NCBI RefSeq assembly: GCF_003992115.1
Contig: NZ_RQUX01000013.1
Location: 1 to 63,130 of the forward strand
Direction: 5' to 3'
From: Veillonella ratti
GTDB taxonomy: Bacteria; Bacillota; Negativicutes; Veillonellales; Veillonellaceae
Length of the DNA: 63,130 nucleotides
Below are positions 29,152-37,971 of the stretch, in pieces. The position numbers were made by a program, and so were the translations under genes. The number at the start of each line of letters is the position of its first letter. Positions within the stretch are counted from its first letter, which is position 1. The notes under the pieces were generated by a model. That model was not told the origin of the DNA. It worked only from the letters and a program-made list of their open reading frames with translations, and did no database searches.

Positions 29152-29986
29152 GTGACGTCCCTCCTTTATTCGTTTGTTCCGTATTTACTTTTTCCGTGAC
29201 AGTTTTCGATATCACCGACTTAACCGCCTTTTGTTCCGTTGCTGCCGACACGGCTACCGATTCAGTAGGAGCCTGTACCGATTGAAGGCCGGCCATATTC
29301 GGATTTTGCTTATCTTCTACGATATAACCGTCGCGGAGCACAATATTGCGGCTCGCAAAGGTAGCAATATCCGGTTCATGGGTAACCAAAATAATGGTAC
29401 GCCCTTCATTATATAAATTGGTAAAAATATTCATTACATCAACACTGGACTTGGAATCCAAGTTACCGGTCGGTTCGTCGGCCATAATAATGGACGGGTC
29501 GTTAGCCAAAGCACGGGCGATAGCCACACGCTGACGCTGACCACCGGAGAGTTCCGCCGGTAAATGGTCGAGCCGTTCACCGAGCCCCAACGAATCCAAA
29601 AGATAGGCGGCCCGTTCTTTGCGTTCCTTTTTGGGAACACCGGCATAGACCATAGGCAACGCCACATTATCTTGGGCCGTTAACTTCGGCAACAAGTTAA
29701 AACTCTGGAAAACGAAGCCGATTCGTTTATTGCGCACGAAGGCGAGCTCATCATCACTCAACGTGGCCACTTCTTCGCCGTCCAATTTATAGGAACCTGA
29801 AGTCGGTCTGTCTAAACAGCCCAAAATATTCATAAACGTGGATTTCCCCGAACCGGATGGACCCATGATGGAAGTAAACTCGCCCTCATAAATATTGAGG
29901 TCAATGCCGTGTAGTACCGGCACTACCAGTTTACCGTTAACATAAGTCTTGGTGATTCCTTCCAGTGAAATGACTGCTTGTTTCAT
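29144..29986 (-). CDS. MacB-type ABC transporter ATP-binding protein
   Basis: A LolD/MacB-type ATPase with Walker A GPSGSGKST, the LSGGQRQR signature, and Walker B IIMADEPTGNLD. Beyond the usual ~230 residues it has a ~50-residue Gln/Val/Thr-rich tail of unknown role. The ATG at 29986 is chosen because AGGAGG lies seven bases before it, while the earlier in-frame ATG is too close. It is co-transcribed with the adaptor and permease. Confidence 0.92.
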   Translation of the reverse strand: MKQAVISLEGITKTYVNGKLVVPVLHGIDLNIYEGEFTSIMGPSGSGKSTFMNILGCLDRPTSGSYKLDGEEVATLSDDELAFVRNKRIGFVFQSFNLLPKLTAQDNVALPMVYAGVPKKERKERAAYLLDSLGLGERLDHLPAELSGGQRQRVAIARALANDPSIIMADEPTGNLDSKSSVDVMNIFTNLYNEGRTIILVTHEPDIATFASRNIVLRDGYIVEDKQNPNMAGLQSVQAPTESVAVSAATEQKAVKSVISKTVTEKVNTEQTNKGGTSHV

Positions 29987-29997
29987 CTGCATTCCTC

Positions 29998-31074
29998 CTA
30001 GAACATAGGCCCGCCGGAGTTACTCTGTTTGGACGACGAGGAACCTACATCACCACTGACAACAATTTCATCGCCTTCATTTAAACCTTTGGCAATTTCA
30101 ATCGTCGTTTCGCCGGTAAGACCGGTTGTTACACTGGTTCGTTCCGGTTTACCGTTTTTAATTACATACACGTATTCGCCCACTTTATCGGTACGCACGG
30201 CGGCCAACGGCACAACCAATACATTAGTCCGTTCATCGCCGTAAATCGTAGCACGAGCCGTCATAGTCGGGAAGAAATTCGAAGCATCACTCGGCGAAAT
30301 GGCTACCTTAACCGTATAGTACACTACACTGCTGCTGGTAGTCCCCATATTACCCTTGGTCCCCAAGGCAATATCGCTGACATAGCCCGTAAAGGTTTTG
30401 CCCGGATGAGCATCAACCGTGAAATCTACGCGAGCACCTTTTTTAACACTGCCGATATCTGTTTCATCAACGGTCAAATAAATCTCAAGATTACTCAAAT
30501 CAGCAACCGTAGCGATAATCATCTGCGTGGAAATCCCGGTACTGATAGTCTGACCCGCTTTTAACGGCGTACCGATAACCGTACCGTCCATGGGCGATGT
30601 AATGGTCGTATCGGATAAATTAGCTACCGCCCGATCATAAGCAGCCTGAGCCTTCTGGTAATTCATGAGGGCTGTATCATAGGTCTGTTGCGGAATGGCC
30701 CCTTGCGCGACCAAGGTGCTGTAACGATCTAAATCATTTTTGGAATTTTCGAGCGTAGCTCGTGCATCATCAGCCGTTGCCTGTAATTGACGGGCATCGA
30801 TGGTAGCAATCACCTGACCGGCCGTTACATGATCATTTTCTTTAACCAAAACCTGTTCCAACATGCCGGCCACGTTAGTGGAAATATCTACATAATTTGT
30901 CGGGTTGATAGTACCCGTCGAAGTAATAACCGAGGCAATATTCCCCCGCTCTACTTTCCCCGTCGTATACGAGGTCGCTTGTGTGTTATCTTTTGTTTTG
31001 AAATAATAAAAAGCGCCACCCAAGACCAGTAATATGAGGATGAGGATCCCCCAAAATTTCTTTGTCCGCCACAT
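29998..31074 (-). CDS. MacA-like periplasmic adaptor (membrane fusion protein)
   Basis: A 358-residue HlyD/MacA-type adaptor with one N-terminal membrane anchor (about 5-25), a biotinyl-lipoyl-like domain, a coiled-coil hairpin (about 85-140), and beta-barrel domains. It ends in a Ser/Gly-rich tail. An adaptor implies export past an outer membrane, consistent with a diderm host, although no outer-membrane channel gene is in view. ATG at 31074 has AAAGGAG before it. Confidence 0.9.
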   Translation of the reverse strand: MWRTKKFWGILILILLVLGGAFYYFKTKDNTQATSYTTGKVERGNIASVITSTGTINPTNYVDISTNVAGMLEQVLVKENDHVTAGQVIATIDARQLQATADDARATLENSKNDLDRYSTLVAQGAIPQQTYDTALMNYQKAQAAYDRAVANLSDTTITSPMDGTVIGTPLKAGQTISTGISTQMIIATVADLSNLEIYLTVDETDIGSVKKGARVDFTVDAHPGKTFTGYVSDIALGTKGNMGTTSSSVVYYTVKVAISPSDASNFFPTMTARATIYGDERTNVLVVPLAAVRTDKVGEYVYVIKNGKPERTSVTTGLTGETTIEIAKGLNEGDEIVVSGDVGSSSSKQSNSGGPMF

Positions 31075-31133
31075 GTGCTTAACTCCTTTACTTAAAGACA
31101 AAATAATCAGGTCTCTCAATTTTCATATAATTA

Positions 31134-31171
31134 AAAAGCCCTTCTCGACTATACGGCAAAGAAGGGCTTTT
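31134..31171 (-). terminator. Terminator of pfkA
   Basis: AAAAGCCCTTC and GAAGGGCTTTT form an 11-base stem, followed on the minus strand by a T-containing tract. Confidence 0.85.
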
Positions 31172-31229
31172 CAGCTCATATGTATAATCGATAATAATTA
31201 TAGGTTTCACTAATGAGTGCTTAATGAAC

Positions 31230-32189
31230 CTATCGAGCCAATACCGAAATCAGCTCATATTCCGATTCACTGATAGGATAACAACGTGTGCAGGCTTCTT
31301 CATACGGCACCATTTCAATCTTGCCGTTTAAAACAGCGGTCAAACAATTACTCTTACCTTCGAGGAGAGCATCAATCGCTTTTTCACTCATGAGCGCCGC
31401 CATGGCCGCATCACGAGCCGACGGCGACCCGCCGCGTTGCAAATAACCGAGTACGGTAACACTCGGCGAAATATTGAGGTGTTTATTAATATAACCGCAC
31501 ACTTCAAAACTGTGATACGCCCCTTCGGCCACCATGATGATGCTGTTCGTTTTGCCTGCATTATGGGAAATACGAAGCTGATCACACACTTCATCAAGAC
31601 TCATGGGCTTTTCGGGAATAAGCACCATTTCGGCACCACAGGCAAGACCGGCACGCACCGCCAAATGGCCGGCACTGCGCCCCATAACTTCAACGATGGC
31701 TACACGGTCATGAGCCGTCGTGGTATCACGAATCTTGCTAACCGCATCAACCACCGTATTAAGGGCCGTGTCAAAACCAATGGTATACTCCGTACCGCAC
31801 ATATCGTTATCGATAGTGCCGGGAATCGTAATTGTGGGAATCCCCTGTTTGGCAAGCGCCATGGCACCGGCCATAGAGCCGTCACCTCCGATAACAACGA
31901 GCGCGTCAATTTCACGGTCCCGAAGAATCTGAGCCGCTTTTTCCTGGTTCTCCAGCTCCTTAAACTTCGTACAACGAGCCGTCTTGAGCATCGTGCCGCC
32001 ACGATTAACGATAGCCCCTACATCACGGCGATTCAAAGATTCAAAATCATTTTTTAAAAGCCCTTCAAAACCGCGGCTAATGCCATAGACGTGTAAACCT
32101 TCGTAAATCCCTTTACGTACCAAGGCCCGCACCGCCGCATTCATGCCCGGCGCATCACCGCCGCTCGTTAGAATCGCAATATTTTTCAT
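31230..32189 (-). CDS. pfkA: ATP-dependent 6-phosphofructokinase
   Basis: PfkA phosphorylates fructose 6-phosphate, the committed step of glycolysis. The 319-residue protein is of normal length, with GGDGS at 101-105 (Gly104 indicates ATP rather than pyrophosphate), and TIDND at 125-129 with the catalytic Asp. The start codon overlaps the end of aroK by 35 bases. Its presence with ppsA shows both glycolytic and gluconeogenic control points. Confidence 0.96.
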   Translation of the reverse strand: MKNIAILTSGGDAPGMNAAVRALVRKGIYEGLHVYGISRGFEGLLKNDFESLNRRDVGAIVNRGGTMLKTARCTKFKELENQEKAAQILRDREIDALVVIGGDGSMAGAMALAKQGIPTITIPGTIDNDMCGTEYTIGFDTALNTVVDAVSKIRDTTTAHDRVAIVEVMGRSAGHLAVRAGLACGAEMVLIPEKPMSLDEVCDQLRISHNAGKTNSIIMVAEGAYHSFEVCGYINKHLNISPSVTVLGYLQRGGSPSARDAAMAALMSEKAIDALLEGKSNCLTAVLNGKIEMVPYEEACTRCYPISESEYELISVLAR

Positions 32190-32742
32190 GTTGCTCTACC
32201 CCCATAGGACGTCGTTTTTTGAACTCCACACCTTCACGTGCTAACGTTTCGTGGATTGAATCAATTAAATTTTCAGTGCGACCATACGTCGTATCTATGA
32301 CACAATCACACTTCTTATACACCGGTTTCCAGCGTTGCATCATCGTTTCTACAAAGCCCGCCACATCATCATAATCCATGGTCGGCCGTTTACCAATACG
32401 ACGATTCACCCGCTTCACGATGCGATATTCAGAAGCCCGAATACCGATAATATACGCATACCGCTGTAAATATCGTACCGTCCGTACATCAAGGGGAAAA
32501 TTACCACCTACGGAAATAATACACTCATGATACATGCAAACTTTCTTTAAAATTTCACGCTCCGCCGAACGAAAGAGCTTCTCGCCCAGCTTCTCATACA
32601 CTTCGGCTATGGGCAAATTATAGCGCCGTTCCAAAAGTCGATCCGTATCAACGAACTGCCAACCTTTAGCTTCCGCCAAATTGCGTCCCAAATGACTCTT
32701 GCCGCTCCCCATGGTGCCGATTAAAATTATATTTCGTTTCAT
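32155..32742 (-). CDS. aroK: Shikimate kinase-like protein
   Basis: A P-loop kinase of the AroK fold. GTMGSGKS (9-16) is the Walker A, DTD follows near 32-34, and FRSAE contains the expected substrate arginine. Shikimate kinase phosphorylates shikimate in aromatic amino acid synthesis. The usual GGG shikimate-binding segment reads VGGNFPLD, with the third Gly replaced. The protein also has a charged C-terminal extension (195 residues against the usual ~170). No other aro gene is nearby, so a different substrate remains possible. Confidence 0.75.
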   Translation of the reverse strand: MKRNIILIGTMGSGKSHLGRNLAEAKGWQFVDTDRLLERRYNLPIAEVYEKLGEKLFRSAEREILKKVCMYHECIISVGGNFPLDVRTVRYLQRYAYIIGIRASEYRIVKRVNRRIGKRPTMDYDDVAGFVETMMQRWKPVYKKCDCVIDTTYGRTENLIDSIHETLAREGVEFKKRRPMGVEQHEKYCDSNERR

Positions 32743-32834
32743 TACTTAATCCCGCCTATTACAGATTGTGTCATACATAATCACAACGAACTATTACCTG
32801 TTACTCCATTCTCATTATGTACGATACCCATTTG

Positions 32835-32867
32835 ATTCTATTCTACTACATCGCGGCATTTAGTAAA
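32835..32867 (-). promoter_or_regulatory. Promoter for aroK-pfkA
   Basis: On the minus strand TTTACT (32862-32867) lies 16 bases from TAGAAT (32840-32845). A second overlapping TAGAAT follows at 32835-32840. Confidence 0.45.
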
Positions 32868-32931
32868 AGTATAAAACGAATAGGAATTAAAGAAGTTAAT
32901 AAAATGTTTAGGTTTAGATGAAAAGCGTATT

Positions 32932-32959
32932 AAAAAAAGCCATGACAAAAGTCACGGCT
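32932..32959 (-). terminator. Terminator of the pilus cluster
   Basis: AGCC-A-TGAC and GTCA-C-GGCT form a stem with an AAAA loop, followed on the minus strand by TTTTTTTA. It lies six bases after the last pilus gene. Confidence 0.8.
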
Positions 32960-32965
32960 CTTGGG

Positions 32966-33472
32966 TTAAGAAATAATATCAAATTGAATGTGAAGTTGAT
33001 TGTTTTGTTTATTCAGTTGTTTAGGCTCTATTTGTAGTTCAGGACTATCTCCATTCAATTCTTCAACCAATGTGAAATAATCTCGTAAATTTCCTGTTAC
33101 TTCTACAGATAAGCTCTTACCCTTCTTATTCTCCGCTTCTTCCATCGCTGTAATTGTTAACGCTTTACCGGACAAATATTTCATTAGTTTATCCTTTAAG
33201 GCTTCTTCAGTTATTTCTTTCTTATCGGTCGCCATAATCATCTCGTAAGCCTCACTGCTCACAACAACTTGTTCTGCTTCATTTTGTAAAGTCTGTTGTT
33301 CCTGTATCGCTAATAAGTCATTTCTCTCCTGATGGAACCAAAGAACTATACCAACTCCTAAAAGTGTAAGTACCATGTAGCTACCGACTATTTGGTGTAT
33401 CCTTTTTGGGTTGAGGTTTAGCCTTTTCAAACTTTCCAGATAATTGAAATGTATGGATTTTACGAGTAGCAT
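32966..33472 (-). CDS. PilO-like pilus assembly protein
   Basis: A small bitopic protein: a cytoplasmic tail, one membrane helix (about 30-48), a coiled-coil linker, then a periplasmic domain. Position last after PilM- and PilN-like genes and this topology fit PilO (or GspM), part of the inner-membrane alignment platform of type IV pili. Sequence similarity is weak. The start is uncertain: the frame opens at 33496 and I chose the ATG at 33472, after AAGGA. It overlaps the PilN-like gene by about 90 bases. Confidence 0.65.
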   Translation of the reverse strand: MLLVKSIHFNYLESLKRLNLNPKRIHQIVGSYMVLTLLGVGIVLWFHQERNDLLAIQEQQTLQNEAEQVVVSSEAYEMIMATDKKEITEEALKDKLMKYLSGKALTITAMEEAENKKGKSLSVEVTGNLRDYFTLVEELNGDSPELQIEPKQLNKQNNQLHIQFDIIS

Positions 33473-33917
33473 CAATTCCTTGTTTTGCATTAACAATAAC
33501 TCCTTTCAAACTCCCCTTGAGCCGTTGACTATACGTCAATACGACCTCCGGTTTTGTACATATACCAGTTACGTTAAAACCATCATCAGTAAAATTAACT
33601 GTATCCAGAACTATCTGTGAATTTGCACAATCGACAGTGTGCAATAATATACTTTGACCGGTACTATGTTTTAAATCTCTTGTCAGTCGTTGCTGAATAA
33701 CCTTTTCATACTTTTGAACTGCCTCGTGGTTAGCGCTGCCTACCGCTTGCATTTCGTATATATCTTCATGCAATTTCTGACTTTCATAGTATAAGTAAAA
33801 ACCAAATCCCCATAGAAATATTACTAAGAACAAGGCTAAGATTCCAATCAGTATGATTACTGATTTATGATGCCTACAGTACCGTTCACACCGAAACGGC
33901 CAAGTCAAAAAATTCAC
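33381..33917 (-). CDS. PilN-like pilus assembly protein
   Basis: A 178-residue protein with a short basic cytoplasmic tail, one membrane helix (about 20-42), a coiled coil (45-75) and a periplasmic ferredoxin-like region. It lies between PilM-like and PilO-like genes, the standard order. It appears to start at GTG (33917) with AGGTGA upstream. In PilN the N-terminal tail binds PilM. The conserved PilN motif is degenerate, so the call rests mainly on topology and context. Confidence 0.65.
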   Translation of the reverse strand: MNFLTWPFRCERYCRHHKSVIILIGILALFLVIFLWGFGFYLYYESQKLHEDIYEMQAVGSANHEAVQKYEKVIQQRLTRDLKHSTGQSILLHTVDCANSQIVLDTVNFTDDGFNVTGICTKPEVVLTYSQRLKGSLKGVIVNAKQGIDATRKIHTFQLSGKFEKAKPQPKKDTPNSR

Positions 33918-33982
33918 ATCATTTCACCTGCCAACTATATTTTTAGCTATTAATGATTCATATATCATTCAATGCGTGGTTG

Positions 33983-34855
33983 TTAATTTCTCATTTTTTG
34001 TATACCTCGATATGCCAGACCTATCGCCATATCCCGCAAAAAAGGATCTGATTTTTCCAATATTATCTTTTCCGTTTTCGCTACTTCTTTTGTTTCTTCA
34101 AAAGGAATAGCCGTAAGCTTACCATACTTTTCATAAGCAGCTGCACAATCATCGTCCGATAGATTGCCATATATATCACCGTATAAATAAAATCCTGAAA
34201 TTCCACTTATACCATAACTGAATAAATCTACCTCTAAATCTTCCAATTCTTTCATTATATCAACCGACTCAAGCGAAATTTTATGATTGCAAATACATAC
34301 AAATTTATACCAAGCTGTTAATTCCAATATATCATCATGTATAATCCCGATTACAGCGCCTTCTTTTTCAACAAACCTATGTGCTATCGGTCCCGGTGCA
34401 TAATCTATAATTTTGAGGTTTCCACCACCCTTTAAGACACCGGTTGCCAATTCATTAATGTGCTCTTTTTTTAATGCTACTACGTATACTAATTTATCAT
34501 TCCCGGAAGACCTAACTTGATTTGGTAAATTTATAGCTACAAAATCAAAATAATAGCTATCTTCCGGCCATGTAACAAATTCAGGAACTGTCCAATGTAG
34601 CATCTGATTAATCTCCAGACGTGATAGTGGTGGGATAATCATAACTTTATCCTGACATTCACCAAGAGCCGTTATACCTATAGGTTTATCTTCTAGGGAA
34701 TATTTGCTTACCAAGTGCTTACAATCATTCATTAATGAATCTTGGCGTTTTTCAACAATTGCATCTTGAATTATTATCCCCTTCTTAGTCTTCGCCATAC
34801 TAATAGCAATTGTTTGCGTCTCTCCCATCGCAACCCCTATAAATTCTGATTTCAT
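33983..34855 (-). CDS. PilM-like actin-fold pilus protein
   Basis: A soluble 290-residue protein with an N-terminal VAMGETQT-type first strand and a C-terminal DPFLRDMAIGLAYRG segment that resembles the end of PilM. PilM is a cytoplasmic actin-like ATP-binding protein that links the ATPase to PilN. The family is diverged here and phosphate-binding loops are hard to see. GGATGG lies before the ATG. Confidence 0.65.
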   Translation of the reverse strand: MKSEFIGVAMGETQTIAISMAKTKKGIIIQDAIVEKRQDSLMNDCKHLVSKYSLEDKPIGITALGECQDKVMIIPPLSRLEINQMLHWTVPEFVTWPEDSYYFDFVAINLPNQVRSSGNDKLVYVVALKKEHINELATGVLKGGGNLKIIDYAPGPIAHRFVEKEGAVIGIIHDDILELTAWYKFVCICNHKISLESVDIMKELEDLEVDLFSYGISGISGFYLYGDIYGNLSDDDCAAAYEKYGKLTAIPFEETKEVAKTEKIILEKSDPFLRDMAIGLAYRGIQKMRN

Positions 34856-34884
34856 TTGCTAACCATCCCTTCATTAACAGCCTG

Positions 34885-35361
34885 TTAAAAAAATCTTACT
34901 AACTCTACATTAAGATTTTTTGGCCACGGCCCTGGGTCTTCCCTAAAAACTACTAAATATTGTACGATTTGCCCCGTAACACGATTACGATATCGAACCT
35001 TAAATTCACTACTACTTGCCTGCCTGTTTAATATATATGACGCTGTATAATTACCATCATTTTCATATATTGTTTCCTGAACTGTAGGCATTAAATCACC
35101 TTTTTCGCTGTATTCTCGTAACAAACAACCAATGATGCCCTCTGCTTTATAATTCATAGCCGTTAATGCTACTTCATCATGAGTAATCCCCACGATAATA
35201 TTCATTTCATCACTCAATGCCGACCAAAATAAAAGTAATATTGTCCCTATAATAAGTGCCATATATGTGAAAAAACCACCTATATTATTAGTCTTAGCGC
35301 ATTTGCTCTTTCTTCGCCCATAGTAACAGGGCTTGTTTTTAAACTTAAAAGGACTCTTCAA
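34885..35361 (-). CDS. Putative pilin-like membrane protein
   Basis: I do not recognise this protein. It has a basic N-terminus (about 28 residues), then GGFFTYMALIIGTILLLFW, a single hydrophobic helix like a class III prepilin, then a soluble domain of ~110 residues. The glutamate normally found at +5 of the mature pilin is absent, as in GspK-type tip pseudopilins. It starts at TTG (35361), with AAGGAG eight bases before. By position it may be the tip (PilX/GspK-like) minor pilin. Confidence 0.55.
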   Translation of the reverse strand: MKSPFKFKNKPCYYGRRKSKCAKTNNIGGFFTYMALIIGTILLLFWSALSDEMNIIVGITHDEVALTAMNYKAEGIIGCLLREYSEKGDLMPTVQETIYENDGNYTASYILNRQASSSEFKVRYRNRVTGQIVQYLVVFREDPGPWPKNLNVELVRFF

Positions 35362-35365
35362 TATA

Positions 35366-35965
35366 TCAGCTCCTTGTTGGCGAATATTGAAAATAGTCTA
35401 AATTAGGAAGTACCGTAATATCCGTCCCTATCTTATATTGATTAGCATTCATTGTATTAGGTGTTCCCTTTACTTCGACTTGCCAATTCATGTGGATAGG
35501 ACTTTTTGGAGAAAATTGTTCAAACGATTTTCCCTCTATAAGAGGTGTCACTATGAGCCTCCCCCAAGAAGGACTAATAGTAGGTGAGGATAATGCTTGT
35601 TTTTGACCATCACTTAAAACACGCTTGGCTTCTGTGCCCTCAATACCAAACCAACGTACACCATCATATAGAATATATTGGCCTGTACGGCCAACCGTAA
35701 CAGTCTTATCTGCACGTTTAGTAAAGTTAACTATTGTTAATCGTATCGTCATGCTTTCTAATAAAACCTCATTTTCTATTTGCCAGCGTTGTGCCCATTG
35801 CAAAGAGACTAACATTAAGCTTAATAAGGCCCCCATGGCAATACAAATAACAGTAGTACTAATTAACAATTCACCCAATAAAAATCCGGAATTACCTCTC
35901 TTTATTAGTAGCCGATATTCCCTGCCAAATATACGTTGAGAAATGAAGTATTTCTTGATCTCCAT
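35366..35965 (-). CDS. Minor pilin (class III prepilin)
   Basis: A 199-residue prepilin with a long basic leader of about 27 residues, cleavage site G-FLLGELL with Glu at +5, and a hydrophobic helix. The rest is beta-rich. It overlaps the previous gene by 74 bases. No nearer start codon precedes the cleavage site, and AGGA lies before the ATG. Probably a GspJ-like minor pilin from its position and size. Confidence 0.7.
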   Translation of the reverse strand: MEIKKYFISQRIFGREYRLLIKRGNSGFLLGELLISTTVICIAMGALLSLMLVSLQWAQRWQIENEVLLESMTIRLTIVNFTKRADKTVTVGRTGQYILYDGVRWFGIEGTEAKRVLSDGQKQALSSPTISPSWGRLIVTPLIEGKSFEQFSPKSPIHMNWQVEVKGTPNTMNANQYKIGTDITVLPNLDYFQYSPTRS

Positions 35966-36272
35966 AATATCCTGTTACCTCTAACTCCTTAACTTCCATA
36001 TTATGCACATGCTTAGAATTTATTGCTCTAACTAATCTATATGGCGCTTTTACCTTAGGAAGTTCTCCCGGTTCGCCAAATTGTTGATAATTATATTTAC
36101 TCTGTTCCATCGCTGTAATAGCAATGGGCACTATTACTTGTGCTCTTTTAGCGCTTCGCCATTGAATAATTAATGTCCCCATCATCGCCGTAACAGTCAG
36201 GATAAATAAGGCAACAATCATTGTACCGCCTAAAGTTTCAGCATATAAATATCCTTTAGAATGTTCCTTCAA
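35892..36272 (-). CDS. Minor pilin (class III prepilin)
   Basis: A short prepilin whose cleavage site is G-YLYAETLGG with Glu at +5. I chose TTG at 36272 as start: it gives a compact seven-residue leader (MKEHSKG), has GAGGA upstream, and overlaps the previous gene by only 17 bases. The open frame extends to 36374 but would overlap by 119 bases. About 126 residues, GspI/PilV-like in size. Confidence 0.65.
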   Translation of the reverse strand: MKEHSKGYLYAETLGGTMIVALFILTVTAMMGTLIIQWRSAKRAQVIVPIAITAMEQSKYNYQQFGEPGELPKVKAPYRLVRAINSKHVHNMEVKELEVTGYYGDQEILHFSTYIWQGISATNKER

Positions 36273-36765
36273 TCCAACGAATCCTCGGTGTTTGTTGCGA
36301 AAAAATATATTTTCGATATTTTCGCAATACATAATCATAGATTTCAAAACTATATAAATCACTCTGCCCATCATATTTACCTAAATATGCCGATTGTTTT
36401 GTTCTCGAATTATTTACCAACTTCATAGTATTAGGCACAAAAATTTCTTGTTCTCCCCATAAGGTAGCATATAAATTCACCTCATATGACGAATCACTTA
36501 CGTATATTGTATTAAGTGGTCTTCCCTGTGTTCCGGAACCACCATTAAAAGAAAGTAATTGAGTTCGTTTAATTGTGTAATAAAATAGTCTACTCACTCG
36601 ATCAAATTGCCAGTTTTCGTTCATGGTTTTTGATATAGCAAGCTGTGCCATCCCCAATAATAAAATTAATAATGTACTATAAATCAAAACTTCTATTAAT
36701 AAAAATCCACCCTTACAATGATTTTTTCCATAATATATGCTCAAATTATTTATATAGTGTTTCAT
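36256..36765 (-). CDS. Minor pilin (class III prepilin)
   Basis: A ~169-residue prepilin: leader ending CKGG, then FLLIEVLIYSTLLILLLG with Glu at +5. The start at 36765 overlaps the PilD stop as ATGA, which suggests coupling. In-frame starts at 36777 and 36789 are alternatives. The soluble part contains a basic C-terminal region. GspH-like by position. Confidence 0.7.
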   Translation of the reverse strand: MKHYINNLSIYYGKNHCKGGFLLIEVLIYSTLLILLLGMAQLAISKTMNENWQFDRVSRLFYYTIKRTQLLSFNGGSGTQGRPLNTIYVSDSSYEVNLYATLWGEQEIFVPNTMKLVNNSRTKQSAYLGKYDGQSDLYSFEIYDYVLRKYRKYIFSQQTPRIRWIEGTF

Positions 36766-37379
36766 AATATTGACCATAAATTTTCCCAAATATACATAAT
36801 AGCGGCTGCACTACATAAAAAAGGACCAAATGGCAGTATACGTAATACCTTACCTGAATACAGATAGTACAAAAGTACCCAACCGGTTCCACCGATAAGC
36901 GCCAATAAAATAGCTTGCCACAAAGCCAATGGTGATAACCATAATGTAAATACACTACACCATTTCACATCCCCAAGACCCAAACCGTCGTTTGTTAATT
37001 TACTAAATAGATATCCTCCCACTAATACAATGCCTGCCATTTCAACAGTTTGAAAAAAAGAAATCCCCAATAACCATATCCGACTTATTCCAACTATGAG
37101 CAAAAAAACAGCACCCTCATCAGGCAGAATCAGGTAATACTTATCGATGGTAGCGCCCATAAAAAGAGTGAAACCGAAGATAATCATTAAAAGACTTTCT
37201 TTTATATTTACTGTCAAATGGCTGCAAATTAATCCGCCGAGCATTCCTATAAGAATGTAAATTAACATCAAAATTATAGAACGCCGTTCTCGTTCTATAA
37301 CAATTTCTTTTAAGAGATAGAAACCGGTTAATCCGGCCAATGCACCACTTATACCACCTACAATGTATTGTAACCACAT
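36762..37379 (-). CDS. pilD: Prepilin peptidase, A24 family
   Basis: A membrane aspartyl protease that removes prepilin leaders. The 205-residue protein has about six helices and the two catalytic aspartates, Asp79 (in GATIDKYYLILPD) and Asp137 (GLGD). It lacks the N-terminal cysteine-rich methyltransferase domain of full-length PilD, so the new pilin N-terminus may not be methylated by this enzyme. It lies between the major and minor pilins it would process. Confidence 0.85.
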   Translation of the reverse strand: MWLQYIVGGISGALAGLTGFYLLKEIVIERERRSIILMLIYILIGMLGGLICSHLTVNIKESLLMIIFGFTLFMGATIDKYYLILPDEGAVFLLIVGISRIWLLGISFFQTVEMAGIVLVGGYLFSKLTNDGLGLGDVKWCSVFTLWLSPLALWQAILLALIGGTGWVLLYYLYSGKVLRILPFGPFLCSAAAIMYIWENLWSIL

Positions 37380-37425
37380 ATACTAACCACTACGTTCCTT
37401 TTTTATACATCAGAGCTTACATACC

Positions 37426-37446
37426 ATTAAACTCATAGAGTTTAAT
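37426..37446 (-). promoter_or_regulatory. Hairpin between major pilin and pilD
   Basis: A perfect 9-base-arm hairpin, ATTAAACTC-ATA-GAGTTTAAT, lies in the 137-base gap after the major pilin gene. There is no T run directly after it. It could stabilise the abundant pilin mRNA or limit readthrough. A second dyad TTTAGA-CGT-TCTAAA lies near 37474. Confidence 0.5.
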
Positions 37447-37516
37447 CAATCAATTTAACCAATTTACTTATTTTAGACGTTCTAAACTATCCCCATAATT
37501 AAATTCTGATTCTCGC

Positions 37517-37945
37517 CTAATTTGCATTCGTATTATCAGTAGCTGTTACAACAATATGAGTACCTGTACCACCTGCATTGGTTTCAGATGTTACCGCATA
37601 ATCTCCACCCTTTGGTGTTTTAACAGCTTCAGATAAATAGCCTGCTTTATATAAATCTTCAACTGAAGGAACTTCATCAGTCCCTCTATCAACCATATAA
37701 AGTTGAGCCGCATTTGCAATTGTCTGTGTGTCCGCTTTGATTTTAGCCTCACGAGCTTTGTCCCCGGCCGATAAAAATTGTGGCATTGCCACCGCAGCTA
37801 AAATAGCAATAATTGCTACTACCACCATTAACTCAACTAAGGTGAAACCACCTTCTTTTTTACGTTTATCACGTAAGGCCTTATGATACGATGCTAACCA
37901 CTGTTTAACGCGTTCTCTAAGTGAAATATTTGTTACATTATCCAT
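37517..37945 (-). CDS. Major pilin, class III (type IV/ComGC-GspG like)
   Basis: A 142-residue prepilin. The leader is unusually long and basic (about 32 residues, ending KKEGG), followed by FTLVELMVVVAIIAILAAVA with Glu at +5. The soluble domain is small with no cysteine pair. This is the likely main filament subunit. ATG at 37945 has AGGAGG nine bases before. It follows pilC by 26 bases. Confidence 0.88.
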   Translation of the reverse strand: MDNVTNISLRERVKQWLASYHKALRDKRKKEGGFTLVELMVVVAIIAILAAVAMPQFLSAGDKAREAKIKADTQTIANAAQLYMVDRGTDEVPSVEDLYKAGYLSEAVKTPKGGDYAVTSETNAGGTGTHIVVTATDNTNAN

Positions 37946-37971
37946 AAAAAATCCTCCTAACACTCTGATTA

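Noticed and set aside
31437-32057. 206-codon plus-strand open frame opposite pfkA
   Set aside because: It is antisense to a complete, well-conserved pfkA, has no ribosome site and its product resembles nothing.
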